Shown piece by piece: positions 44,505 to 57,200 of a DNA stretch of 64,000 nt. This DNA is from Vandiemenella viatica (Eukaryota; Arthropoda; Insecta; Orthoptera; Morabidae): contig JARYHS010008074.1 of assembly GCA_031002005.1 (NCBI GenBank), positions 272,863,930-272,927,929 of the forward strand, in the 5' to 3' direction. The position numbers and the translations under genes were made by a program. The notes beneath the pieces were generated by a model. It saw only the letters and a program-made list of their open reading frames with translations. It made no database searches and was not told the DNA's origin. Positions within the stretch are counted from its first letter, which is position 1; each line of letters opens with the position of its first letter.

Positions 44505-45338
44505 TCTATAAAACGAATACTGGGTATATTTGTGCCAGAAAAACTCAAAAACTACTGTGCAGATTTCGACGTGGTATTCACCATTTTAAAGGTTAGAATT
44601 TCAATTGAATTGTTGGTAAGTCTTATGCTCTAACGTTAACATAATGCCAGAGCGGTAAATGAAAATCTGAACATACAGCCCAAAACAAAAAAAAGAAATA
44701 TGATCCATATGTCATGCATCATAAAAAATAATAGCTATATTATCACATGTAACTTTTACTTTCTTTAAACCCAATACATGGCTATATCCAAAGCGAAGAG
44801 GAAACTACGTAAAGTGGAAAATATTAATTTTAATAATATAATAAAAAAACCTTTCAATATCGTCTTTGTTTCTTGAAGTTACTATCTGAGGCCGCACTGT
44901 TACAATCTCTGATGTTTTGAAGTGAATTAAAATCGCTTTTAATAGTAAGTAATGCATATCTGGTGTCTTTGAACATGAAATTGAACTGTTAGTGTTGACG
45001 TAGTGTTATTTTTTTGTAATTTATTGATGAGCGATTTTATCTTTACCACATTTCCTGGAAAAAAAATCATTGTTCCTATTGCTGCACAAATCGCTGTGGT
45101 TATTATGATGAAACTTAGTACACAAGTTCCTGATATCATAACTAAAAATATTGCAGGAATAAATCAACCCCAACCCAATCACTTTTCTGCTACACCGGGG
45201 GTTAGCCATTTAAATGGAGCAGCTGACATGAAATTTAATTCACAAGCACAAAAAACTGACCTCTTTTATGAGTTTCAATGTTTACTGCGTGTGCAAATCA
45301 ACGTAAATCATACTTGGCAATGCCGGGAACTCTGCTAG
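44505..45338 (+). mobile_element. Non-autonomous Helitron
   Basis: Begins TC after an A (44504) and ends CTAG (45335-45338) before a T (45339), as Helitrons do when inserted between A and T. Seven bases before CTAG lies a short stem, cttggc-aat-gccggg (45313-45327; 6 bp including two G-T pairs). The 5' part (tctataaaacgaatactggg, then ctcaaaaactactg) has the look of a common insect repeat family. It is 834 bp with no Rep/helicase, so it is non-autonomous. Confidence 0.6.
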
Positions 45339-45339
45339 T

Positions 45340-45779
45340 CTTTCTATAAAAATCTCCTGACATGGTAATTCTGGGACGGACTTTGTGGCTAAAGGAAATA
45401 ACAGGAGACAATATAAATAGCAGTTTATAATCTCCATGAAAATATATAAAAAAGTGGGTGGAAACGACAATTGAAGCAAAGATAAAGGTTCTCAAAAAAA
45501 AAAAGATTGTACAAGAATTAGCAATCCGAACATCAGCATACAGAAGCAGTGATGATGTGGGAGACAACAGAGATGAGACGAGTGCAGAATGACAGGAGGG
45601 GAACAGAACTGACGCCACCACAAGCAAAGAAATTTAAAAAGCTAAGAAATAAATACACTGCGAGCTTCCTGTCTTGCATTTCCAATACATTACTTTACCC
45701 AATTTTCTCAATTTTGTCCTTTGTGATCAATAATTCAGGAAGAAAACCAAACTCATGTTTTCTCCCCTATTTCTGCCAG
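45340..45779. other. No gene seen
   Basis: AT-rich, between the Helitron and the Penelope element. Confidence 0.4.
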
Positions 45780-48690
45780 AATATTTTTACTATCCCTTTG
45801 CCAACAGCATGAAGAAATAATTTCCATTGACCAGCACCTACAACCTTTCCTCCAGGCCCTGCATCTTATGTCAGAGACACCCCCCACTTTTTAGAGCATC
45901 TGTCAACGGTCCCTACACCCTACCAACAGATTGCTTCCTGGTCACTATTGATGTATCATCTCTTCACGCCAACATCCCTCACAGCCAGGGCCTCAGTGCC
46001 ATAGAGCATTAACTCGAAAGTAGTCCCCCCACACACCTTCCCTACCACTCATTTTCTCACTTCTTTGGCCCCATTCATCCTAACCAAAAATTTATTTTCC
46101 TTCCAGTCTCAGGTTTACCATCAGATTCGAGGCACTGCTATGGGCACTTGCATGGCATCTTCCTATGCCAACCTTTTCATGGGCAGACTAGAGGAGCATT
46201 TTCTTCCAAAGGTTACCCGACAATGCACCGTGTGGTTCAGGTATAGTGTTGAAAAAAAAGTTTTTTTTCTGACTTGGAAAAAAAAACAAAAAAAAAAACT
46301 GCGAAAAATAACATGTTTTTTCTTTGGGACATGTTTTTTTATTCATAACTACTAAATCTCAAATTTGTAAGGCATTTATCGTTTAATATGACTGTTTTAG
46401 AGTTTATTCTAAGTACTTATCTTAATTTTTAAATCTACTATATTTTTCTGGTTCAGTAGGGGGGGGGGGGGTTGAAGTAGTAGCAACATTGACTGAAATT
46501 TTCTTTTATGAACAGGGACTTCCCGAAGAGGCTAGGTTGCACAAGAAGGAATCCCTGTTCCCCGTTGTTTGGATTGATACTCGCTATTTAAACTAGTGCT
46601 GCCAGCCCTACGGATTTATCTGTAGACCTACGGATGGATCTTTTCAAAAAATTAGGAATTTAAAATTTATCACGGTTTTTTGCCTCCTTTTATTACTTAT
46701 TGTGCTTTCCTTATATTTATATACTTGTTAAACTCTCAGCGTATAGTGATACCGATTCATTTAATTGTCAGCAATTATGAACCGTTTATTTGCAACCGTT
46801 GGTGTAAACCAACGACTGAAAAGAAATAAAGCTCCTATTTTGTATGCTAATAGATTTAAATTCAAACTTAAAGACTGTAATACAGAACTATCGGCACAGT
46901 CTTTATGCACAGTGTGCTCATAATTTAAAATTACAATCTCAAAATATTTTGCGTACAATACAAGAACAACCAGTAAAAGAAAATGTAACTACTTCTAAAG
47001 TTATGGATATAGAGGAGACAGGAGAAGAAACAGAAAAGTCCGACACCGACCAAACTAGTGTTGGTAGTGTGATACTAGTGAGTGTGGTACTGACATAGAG
47101 GATGAATAAAATTATGTTACCTATATAGATACATTTATGAATCATTATGTAAGACATTATATGATTTAGTAAGATTTAAAACACACATGTAAAATGTAAG
47201 TTCCATAAATAAAACTATAATTTATCAAATATATAGTTTTCTGAAAAAAAAAAAAAAACAAGGGTGCCAGGTTTTTTTTCATGTTTTTTCTCTCACAAAT
47301 CTGAAAAAAAATTTTTTTTTCTATTTGCAACACTATTCAGGTTTATAGATGACCTATTTATGATCAGGATCAATGGTGAAAACCTTCTTCTTCTTGTACT
47401 CATTTAATAACTTCTCCTTAAACTTCACCTGGTCCTACTCTCAGACTGACATCACTTTTCTGGATGTAGACATCTCTGTACAGAATAGTCATTTACACAC
47501 CTCTATCCACATAAAACCCACTAACCTACAACAATATCTCTATTTTGATAGCTGCCTTCCATATCATACAAAACGTTACATCCCATACAGCCTAGCCATT
47601 CGAGGCAAACGCATCTACTCTGATCACGAGTCCTTTACTGTTTACACCAACAATCTGACCCAGGCACTCATAAACCTCAATTATCCTCCAGAACTAGCTC
47701 AAAAACAGCTATCAAGAATCAGGAACTGTCCCCCATACTGAAACAAACAACCTAAAGCCAACCAGAACCCTGTTTTTCTACCCACTTTTTCCCTGGTCTG
47801 GAATCGCTAAACCATATTCTTGGTTTGGGCTATGACTTTCTTAGATCCTTTCCTGAAATGCACCACATTCTCCCCATTATCCTTCCCACTGCACCCCGAG
47901 TCACCTTCAGCAAACCGCCTAATCTAAAAAACACACTTGTAGATAAATATCAACCCGCTGATGCTCCTAAACCACCGTTTGGATCCTTCCCTTGTAAGAG
48001 ACTCCATTGCGGTATGCATCGACCTACCACTACCTATAGCAACCTTACTACTGGTGAAACCTACCCCATAATATGTCATGCTACTTGTACAACCACCCAT
48101 CTCATATACCAGCTCACCTGCCTCCACTGTCCAAGTTCCTACATTGGCCTAACCTCGAACTTATTATCCATAAGAATGAATGGTCACAGACAAACAGTTT
48201 ACTCCCAAAACCTGGACCTCCCTGTTGCTCAACATGCCAGTACTCACAATACCCGCAACCTTAATAACTGCTTCACAGTCAGGGCCATTAGAGTACTTTC
48301 AGACACTACCTCCCAATCTGAACTCTGCAGGTGGGAATTGGCTTATCAACACATCCCGCAGACTAGACATCCCCCAGGCCTTAATTTCCATTAATATCTT
48401 CCATCCTCACCCCTATACACCCATCACAATAGATTCATATTTTTTATTACTATTATTTCTTCAACCATTTTAATCTTTCTTATGATTTATACTTGCGGTT
48501 ATATTATCATTGCTCCCCCCACCACATCCATCTGTCTATTGAATTCTATGAGTGGCTGCGTCGTACGCAAGTCTTGTGCCAGCCCAGCCACTTACAGTAC
48601 ATCTGTTGACCTGATGAACGGTTTTACCTGAAATATTGTATTTTCTTTGTTTTTGTGTTGTTGCTGCCTTCCTCCCTTCAACTTTGGTGA
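45780..48690 (+). pseudogene. Penelope-like retroelement, RT plus GIY-YIG, split by a hAT
   Basis: The most complete Penelope copy. RT pieces: FLVTIDVSSLHANIPHSQG (45927-45985, motif A with catalytic Asp), FQSQVYHQIRGTAMGTCMAS then SYANLFMGRLEEHF (46099-46203), then the catalytic block WFRFIDD, split by a hAT insertion (46244-47335) and resuming FIDDLFMIRINGE (47342). Then NFTWSYSQTDITFLDVDISV, the thumb (47373-47741) and, after a short out-of-frame gap, the linker and GIY-YIG nuclease (47825-48391: LIYQLTCLHCPSSYIGLTS, MNGHRQTVYSQN, CRWELAYQHIPQTRHPPGL). The 3' region ends with 'acctgaaatattgta ... gccttcctcccttcaa' near 48627-48680. The 5' end is truncated. Confidence 0.85.
46244..47335 (+). 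mobile_element. Non-autonomous hAT inserted in Penelope RT
   Basis: 1,092 bp with inverted ends tagtgttg/caacacta and flanking duplications ttcaggta (46236-46243) and ttcaggtt (47336-47343), 7 of 8 identical. Removing it restores TGG TTC AGG TTT ATA GAT GAC, the RT catalytic motif. The subterminal regions are T/A homopolymer-rich and mirror each other. No transposase domain was recognised inside; a frame at 46844-47095 has no known domain. Confidence 0.75.
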
Positions 48691-48949
48691 GTGTTGGGTG
48701 TATTTCATCTGTCTTTCCAGATAAATAATGTTCGTGTTCGTTATGTACAACTTAGCATAGAAAGCTGTAGTGGCCTGCCAATATCTATACAATAAATTTT
48801 TGTTGTCTTGTTTACTTGTCATATTTTCACATACCTGTAAGAAAGGGGATGATGAAGGATGATGTTGGGTCCCTTTTTTAGCTTTGGTGGATTTTCTTAA
48901 AAATGTAAGAGTCTACTAGGTGACAGAATTAAAAGTTTAAACTCCAAAT
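48691..48949. other. Short spacer, no gene seen
   Basis: Sequence between the Penelope 3' end and the RTE-like LINE. Confidence 0.4.
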
Positions 48950-50458
48950 ATGAAATGTTTTACTAGAACCCATCTTATGGGGTGTAGGGGTTTGGGAGAG
49001 ACTACTAGCCTTTTCCAACGAAATGTCAACCTCTCCTTCACGTGGTGCACCCTGTTCGCATGGACAAGGCTCTGGCAACTGAAAGATTCCCAGTATAAGG
49101 AGACACCCACTGCTTGCCAACGGTCTACGAAAGGAGGGCGGAAGAGCAAGCAGCGGTTCAGGGCACCCTCTTGTGGTTGGGGTTGAAAACGGCTCCTAAA
49201 GGCAGATGAATCAGAAATGATCAATGGCATGGGGATGCCACTGCATTAAAGATCCAAAGGGTATCCCGAGGACATGTAATCCTCTCAAGTTACATATATC
49301 ATGATAGCTTCTTCCTGGGTAAAATATTCTGAAGGTAAAATAGTCCCCAAGTCGGATCTCCGGGTAGGGACTGCTCAGGGAGGAGTCATCAGAATTGATA
49401 GAAAGATTCTACGAGTCGGAGCATGGAATTTTAGAAGTCTGAATAGGGCAGGTAGGTTAGAAAACACAAAAAGGGAGATGTAACAACTTAAGTTAGATAT
49501 TGTCGGGATTATCGAGATTAAATGGAAGGATGCACAGGATTTCTGGTCAGGGAACACAGGATAATTAGCACAAAGATATCAATGTAGTCACTGGTGCAGG
49601 ATTTGTAATGAATAGGACAGTAGGTGATTTATTATGAACAGTTTAGTGACTTGATTATTCTGATGAAGTTAGAAACTAAGTCCGCCTCAACCACGTTAGT
49701 ACACGTGCAAATGCCAACATCACAGGAAGATGGTGAAGAAATAGAGAAAATACACACTGAAATTTAAAAATTAATCCAATATGTGAAGGAGGAGGAAAAT
49801 CTAACAATCATGGGTGGCTGGAATGTGGTAGTGGAAGAAGGAAAAGAGGGGAATACTGTAGGTAGTTTTGGTCTAGGAGAAAGAAATGAGCGAGGAAGCA
49901 GGTTATTAGAATTTTGTGAAAGATATAAGCTAATTGTGACAAACAAATTGTTTAAGAACCATGCAAGAAGGATATATACCTGGAAACATCCTGGGGATAC
50001 AGGCAGATATCAGTTAGATTATATCATTGTCAAAAAGAGATTCAAGAATCAAGTTCTTGACTGTAAAGTGTACCCAGGAGCAGACATAGACTCTGACCAT
50101 AATTTGATAGTAATGAAGTGCAGGCTGAAATTCAAGTGAATAAGTAGTATAAGCTGAAAAGATTGGAAGTGAATAAACTGAAACAATCTAGCACGAGACA
50201 AAAATTTGAAGAAATGGTAGACTTAGGTCTAAGAAGTAACTCTAATAGGAGCTCAACCGAGGACAAATGGATGCATTAAAGACCGAAATAAAGAAAGCTG
50301 GTAAAGAAACATTAGGCTTTAGGCAACAAGCTGCCTGAAAACCTTAGATCACAAAAGAAATTTTGGGGCTGATGGATCAGAGGAGAAGGTACAAAAATGT
50401 TCAGGATGAAGCAGGAAGAAAGCAATACAGGATATACAGAAATCAAATAAATAGGAAA

Positions 50459-50493
<35 letters not shown>

Positions 50494-52112
50494 TAGAAGA
50501 AAAGTGTGAAGAAGTAGAAAAGGAAATGGTCGTAGGTAAAGTAGATGTTGCATATAGAAAGATCAAAAAGAATTTTGGAGAAATGAAGACGAGGTGTGAA
50601 CATTAAAGCCGACGATGGGGAAAACCTCTTTTAAGCTCAGACCATAGAGTTAACCGGTGGAAGGAATACATTGAGAAACTGTATGATGGGGACGACTTGA
50701 ACAATAACATAATCGAAAAGGAAGGTGATGTTAACAATGATGAATTGGGAGATCCTGTTTTGAGGACAGAAATTAATAGAGCTCTGCATGACTTGAAAGC
50801 AAAAAAAAGCAGTTGGAATTGGTGAGATCCCTGCAGAACTTCAGAAATCCCCAGGAGAAGAACGACTCGAAAGATTTTTCAAGCTGATATCAAAAAGTTA
50901 TGAAACAGGAGAAATTCCAATTTAATAAAAAATATCATCTTCACACTTCTGAAGAAAGCACAAGCTGACAAATGTGAGAATTATCGCACCATTAGTCTAG
51001 ATTAATACTCGAAGGGCGGATCAAGAAAAACAAAAATACATTTATGGCATTTATTGAGTTAGAAAAAGCTTTTGACAATGTTAGGTGCGAAAAGATGTTC
51101 AAAATTTTAACGAAGTCAGGTCTAAAGTATTGAGATAGAAGAATACTTTATAAACTACATAAGAATCAAGTGGCTGTAGTAAATGTAGAGAATCACGAGA
51201 GACATGCCTCAGTTAAAAAGGGTGTGGGACAATGCTGTAGTATATCCCTGTTAATTTCAACTTGTATGTAGAAGAAGCAACAAAGAAAGTCAAAGAAAAT
51301 AGTCAATGTGGCATAAGTGTTCAGGGAGGAAAAATCAGTATGCTACCTAAGATTTGCTGATGACATTGTCTTCTTAGCAGAAAGGGCTGAGGATATTGAG
51401 AAGTTACTGAATGGCATGAACAAAATACTGAAGGAAGATTTTGGATTGAATATAAATCAAAGCAAGACAAAAGTGATGAAATGTAGCAAAAAAAAAAAAA
51501 AAAAAAATAATACTAGCAGACTAAATACGAAAATAGGATCGGATGCAATAGGAGAAGTAAGTGAATTCTGTTACTTGGGAAGCAAAATTACAACCGATGG
51601 CCAAAGCAAGAGTGATGTTAAACGCAGAATAGCACTAGCAAAAAGAGCCTTCATGAAAAAAAGAAATCTTTTAGTTTCAAATATTGATCTAGGAATTAGA
51701 CAGAACTGTTTAAAACTTTATGTGTGGAGCACAGACATGGACTTAGGGAATACTGAAGAAAGAAAATTGAAGCATTTGAAATGTGGTGCTACAGAAGAAT
51801 GCTGAAAATTAAGTGGACAGACAAAGTAAGAAATGAACGAGCATTGGAAATGGTGGGTGAGGAAAGAGGTTTGTGGTGGAAGCTTACAGAAAGAAGAGAC
51901 AGGCTGGTAGGTCATATTTTGAGACATGCTGGATTGGTTAATTTGTTGGTGGAGGGAACAATTGTAGGTAAGAACTGTAGAGGAAGATAGAGATTAGAAT
52001 ATATGAAGCACATAATTGAGGACGTGTGTTGTAAGGGGTATGTAGAGATGAAGAGGTTGGCACAAGATAGGAAGGGATGGAGGATTGCATCAAACCAGTC
52101 GAAAGACTGACA
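48950..52112 (+). pseudogene. RTE-like LINE, near full length but decayed
   Basis: A 5' region of about 450 bp precedes an AP-type endonuclease starting LRVGAWNFRSLNRAGRLENT (about 49410). 49783-50139 holds the rest: TIMGGWNVVV (normally GDWN, so one catalytic Asp is now Gly), YTWKHPGDTGRYQLDYI and the intact DSDHNL catalytic His motif. RT pieces: FIELEKAFDNV (51050-51082) and YLRFADDIVFLAERAEDI (51340-51400) with the ADD motif intact, then YLGSKITTDGQSKSDVKRRI, AKRAFMKKRNLL and a C-terminal domain to about 52070. It ends cagtcgaaagactgacaaca and A9. Frameshifts, stops and A-runs (50462, 51490) show it is inactive. It has no RNase H, as expected for RTE. Confidence 0.82.
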
Positions 52113-52455
52113 ACAGCAAAAAAAAAATCCATCTTATATGAAAAGATTACACGAAAGATGGAACTCCAGACTTGTAAATTTAAGAAGGAATTAGAGGCAA
52201 GTTATGCATGGCTCAAAGACAAACTTATTACCTTTGATACAAAACTGTCACAAATAGACTGCTAACTTTCGGGGTTACAATAAAGTGCTGCAGAAAGTAA
52301 ACCACTGATAGCTGAAATATAGGGGATTTGAAGAACTATACAGAAGAAGCTGAGATGTGAGGGAAAGTAACTGCAGATAGACTTGAATCAAAACCTGAAA
52401 TGATTGTTGGGGGGAATAAAAATCATATACATTATTTACATAAGGTGTTTTCTGT
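52113..52455. other. No gene seen
   Basis: Unassigned sequence between the LINE tail and satellite array B. Confidence 0.4.
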
Positions 52456-53072
52456 TTTTTCACAAGACATTATCTCCCTTCATACTTAACCAAAATCAAT
52501 AAATGAGGTGTCATTTTAAAGCACAAGGTCCTCCACTTTGTTCACATCAAATTTTAAGAAAGGAATTTTTCGGAATTCGGCCATTAAAGGGCAAAAAAGT
52601 CACTATTTCTAAAACGATGTTTTTTGTGTTACGAGTTATTTATATAACTGGATACCTATCTGATATCGTTTAATGAAGAACCATTTTAAAGATTAAGATC
52701 TCTGCTTTGGTGACATCAAATATTAAGACAGAAATTTTTCAGAATTCGACACCTAAAGGATAAAAGTTTCAATATTTTTGCAGCAAGTTTTTGTGTCATG
52801 AGCCATTTATCTTCCTTCATATCTAAGCTACATAGATAAATGAGGCATCATATTAAAGAATAAGGTCTCTGACATGGTCACATTATATTTTAAGAAAGGA
52901 ATTTTTTGTAATTCCACCCTTGAAGGGTAAAAATGTCAATATTTCCGAAAAGGGATTTTTGTGTCTCGAGCCATTTATCTACTTGGATATCTAAACGAAA
53001 TCGATTACTTAAGTGGGATTATGAAGAGTAATGTCTCAGCTTTGGTGGCATCATATATTAAGAAAGATTTTT
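52456..53072. repeat. Satellite array B, ~168 bp monomers
   Basis: Monomer landmarks at about 52456, 52626, 52792 and 52962 (gtgttacgagttattta, gtgtcatgagccattta, gtgtctcgagccattta), spacing 166-170 bp. Same family as 1-1180. The last monomer (52962) shares private features with the first monomer of array A: 'agtgggattatgaNgagtaNtgtctcagctttggtg'. It is cut by a Penelope end at about 53073. Confidence 0.8.
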
Positions 53073-53818
53073 TAATGGATAATGGAAACAAAGAAACTGC
53101 CATTGGGCACTAAGAATTATATAGGATAGGGAAAAATACCCATTACTTATCATAGATGAAGGCAGGAGGGTGAGAAGAACATGTAAAAAACACAAAAACA
53201 AACAAATTGCACAATATTTTAGCATGAGCCTTAATCATGTGAGGGGGAAAGATGTGGTCACATCCTGACCTGCCACATGAATGAATCAAAGGCGGAATCA
53301 CGGGGTGGGAGTGGAATAGCAGGCGGTGGGGGGATAAGGTTGACCAGCGATAAATGTGGAACAAAATAATCTTTGTGTGGCATAATCAAAATGTTATTAT
53401 TACAATTTTATTTAAATTGGTTATAGGCGAAAATAAATGGAGATAGAAATATATATATATATATAATCTGAATAAATGAAATATACGTATATAAGTAAAT
53501 GACTGTAAAATGAAACGAAAGATAGTAAGTGACAGGTTTAGCGTAGGTTTAAGCCAGGTGTGTGTCTGGTGTCAAGGATATGTTGGTAGGCTAGTTTCCA
53601 TCTGCGGAGTTCTGAAGGGGTGGTGGTGGTAGGAAAAACCCTAACAGCTCTAACTGTGAAACAGGTATTGAGGTTGTTCAAATCATGCGAGTTGGCATGA
53701 ATTACCACTGGATGGTCTGGGTTGGACGTATAAACTTTTTGCCTGTGGCCATTATCCTGTAGGATAGTTGTTGAGTGGTTATACCAATGTAGGAGGCAGT
53801 GTAACAGACCCCTCTGTA
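53073..53818 (-). pseudogene. Penelope-like 3' part, minus orientation
   Basis: The 3' region (53085-53230, signature ttgcctt/catctatgat) is collinear with 11700-11860. 53538-53760 encodes the second half of the GIY-YIG domain: NGHRQKVYTSNPDHPVV, NLNTCFTVRAVRVFP and LRRWKLAYQHILDTRHTPGL. It starts abruptly at about 53818, against a plus-strand piece of the same family. Confidence 0.75.
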
Positions 53819-53990
53819 AAACATGCAGCATGCACCCCGCCCCCACCACCTACTCTAATCCTGTCACAGGAGAATCCTTTCCCATAATTGGTCATGCAAC
53901 ATGTGCTAAAACTCACCTTATTTACCAACTCATCTGCCTCCATTGCACTGCCTCCTACATTGGTCTCACCACTCAACAACTATTAATTCA
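53819..53990 (+). pseudogene. Penelope-like nuclease N-part, plus orientation
   Basis: Encodes TYSNPVTGESFPIIGHATCA, KTHLIYQLICLHCTASYIGL and TTQQL, the first half of the GIY-YIG region whose second half lies on the other strand at 53538-53818. About 40 bp (actgcctcctacattggt ... accactcaacaacta) is present in both, inverted (53763-53802 and 53944-53983). Confidence 0.75.
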
Positions 53991-54212
53991 AAGAAAAGAC
54001 CTCTGCATGGAGAAGGGTACTGGGGAAACTCATAGAGGATTGGTCCACCCAAACACCATGCATGCTACTGTAAATCTATCCCCAGATTCAAAAGTACTCA
54101 TGCTTATTTGCCTTATTGCTTGTGTTTCCTTTCAATTCAGATCACATTTTTCTTTCCATCACAGCAAACTCAATGAACTTGCTAGCTCAGTCGTCCATGA
54201 GCTGTCAAGTGA
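53991..54212. other. No gene seen
   Basis: Short spacer between the Penelope fragment and the I-like LINE tail. Confidence 0.4.
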
Positions 54213-57200
54213 GTTGTTGTAATTGTTGCTGCTGCTTTAGGGCACATCAATGACTGGTTTATTAGCACCCTGACTAAGCCCTGGGTTGACAACTTGGCAT
54301 AAACTAAACTAGGGTACCATCTGCATGGCCGACTGTAAAGTGATCAGCCAAACAGATGGTAAAATGAAGTGCTAAAATGCTGACAAAAATGCTATGGCTA
54401 ACTGTAAAGAGGTTGGCCATACAGACAACAAAATAAAATACTAAAACAACAAATACACCGACTGATTTGCTGTAAAAAGGCCAACCAAAATAAACAACGT
54501 TAAAACAGTAAACTAGCTGGCTGGCCCCTTTCCAGCATGTAAAACTCAACATATGAAACTTAAAAACTCAAACCATAAAAACAGTACTTCAATTAGTGGT
54601 TGTAAATTTCCTAGATGAAAATAATTTGCTTACAACAAATCAACACGGATTTCGGAAGAAAAGATCATGTGAAACACAGCTGGCCCTATTTACACACGAC
54701 GTAATGAAAGTTATTGATACAAGTTCACAAGTAGATGCAATTTTTTTTAGATTTTCAGAAAGCCTTTGACTCTGTGCCACACAACCGCCTTTTAGCGAAA
54801 CTACGAGCGCACGGTATATCGGATCAGTTTTGCGAATGGATAAAAGATTTTCTAACTGGTCGATCGCAGTATGTCGTTGTTGAGGGAGAAAGTTCTTCTA
54901 ATCTAGATGTCACATCGGGTGTACCTCAAGGAAGTGTAATAGGACCACTTCTTTTCTTAATGTTTATAAACGATCTCAGAGACAAAGTGAAAAGCCTTTT
55001 TAGATTGTTTGCTGATGATGCGGTTATTTACAGGGAAGTAAGGAATTTGGCCGATTGTTTAGCAATTCAGCGTGATCTGGATGTTATTTTGGCATGGTGC
55101 GCTGAGTGGCAACTCACACTAAATTGTAAAAAGTGTAAGACAATGAGCATAACTAACAAAAAGAATACAATTGGTCAGAAATACGAGGTAAACAGTTCAG
55201 TTATTGATATGGTCGATTCTATGAAATATTTGGGAGTAACAGTACAAAGTAACATGAAATGGGACTTACATATTAATATGTTGGTAGGTAGAGCTAATTC
55301 TAGGCTGCGGTTCCTAGGTCGAATTTTGAAAAATTGTAATGAACAAACAAAGGAGATAGAGTACAAATCTCTTGTGCGTCCACATTTGGACTATTGTTGT
55401 GCCATTTGGGATCCGTTTCATAAGGGGCTGATTGAGAGTACAGAGAAAGTACAGAGAAGAGCCGCACGATTTGTGACCGCTTGCTACAGTCCTTATGAAA
55501 GCATTACAGAACTGATTAGTAAACTAGGCTGGGAGTCTCTGGTAGATAGACGACGCACATTTCGTATAAACTTATTGGTAAACGTGCGTACTCCCACTTT
55601 CACTTACGAGTGTAGTGAAATACTTCGTCCACCAACCTATTTGGGTCGGCATGACAGGAAATATAAAATTAGAGAAATAAGGTGCCGCACTGATTCTTAT
55701 ATGAATTCCTTTTTTCCTCGTACCATTAGGGATTGGAATGCAGAACAAAGAGATTAGGTTTGGTGCTGAGCACCCTCTGCCACCCACAGTTTTGTGATTT
55801 GCAGAGTATATATGTAGATGTAAAGAGACCACCAATCCATTCTAAAACATAGGCCAATCTGCCCAAATTTTTTGGGAGGAGACTGACCAAACAACAGAAT
55901 TTTTAAACCTTCACCACGTTGTCTTTGCTTAAAATAAGGGAAAAATTGTTGGCAAGGCTAGCATTTGCCATTAAATCTAAAATTATCACACATTCAGTTA
56001 AAATGTGGTACACCGTCAAAGTACACCACAAGCACCACATTCCGGAGGGTCCTCTCAGTGGAGAAGGAACCCATGTGTAGGAGGACAGCGCCCTATACGG
56101 AGGTGAGTAAGGAGAACCTCATCTCTCCTTGCTCACTGGCTCTATGGCTGGAAGGTTGGTTTAACCAGCCGGAGCTTATTATGCTCTACCTTCAGCCACT
56201 GCCCCTGTCAAACAACAAAAAACAATTCTTTTCAACGCTGAGGCGAGGTCAGAATTTTGGACCAGATCAAAGTCAATTCTGACCTTGTTACAGGCTAACT
56301 CTGCAGCTACATGAGCTGTCTTGTTCCCTCTTATTTCCACATTTCCCAATACCCAGCAGAATAAAACCTCCTTTCCACAAGACTGGAGGGAAAGGAGGGC
56401 ATCCTGTATGTCCTGGACCAATTGGTCTGCAGGGTACATGTTTACTAGTGCATGAATACAGCTGAGGGATCACAGCATATGATGTATTTCATATCAGAAC
56501 TTACCTTCATATGCTGGGGCCTCTTTAATAGGGTGTAGCACTTGGCAGTGTAAACGCTGTACGTGCAAACCAGCTTGTATTTGTAAGTTGCTCGAGGGAA
56601 CACTACAGAGCAGCCAACTCCATGAGCCTGCTTAGACCCATCTGTGTATACTGATTTAAAATATCTGTAAAAACATTAATAAAAACACTGTCAGCGGTAA
56701 AAAATTTGTTATACCAAGACAATTCTAAAATTGTTCTGGTCCTCTTTAAAAACAAAGGAGGAGATTTACACCAATCCTGGTGATAAAAAGAGGGAGGCTC
56801 AAACCCAAATTCTTTTAAAATAGGCTTTGTAGGTAGCTGAACTGTTTGGTCGCTATACAGCGATCAACGTAAGGCAGTTCAAAGTTTTATTTAGTGATTA
56901 CATTGTACTACGGACTGCCAGGGATTATGGCAATACACAAATAGTGTCGCACCATGAGGAGACACCGGTGGGTGGAAAGTGTCAACTTGCCAGACTCTGA
57001 ACAAATGCTGGGTATCGGGCTGGTATGGTAGGCACCTGTGACTAATCGAATTCGTGCATGGTGGACACTATCCAGTGTCCGGACATAACAGTCCAGTGCC
57101 AAAAAGTAAGCAATGCAGTCATACTCCAGCCACGACCGTACAAAGGCTTTATAAAATTGTAGCAGGCAGAAGCTCCTCACAACCTGCCACAGAGACATTT

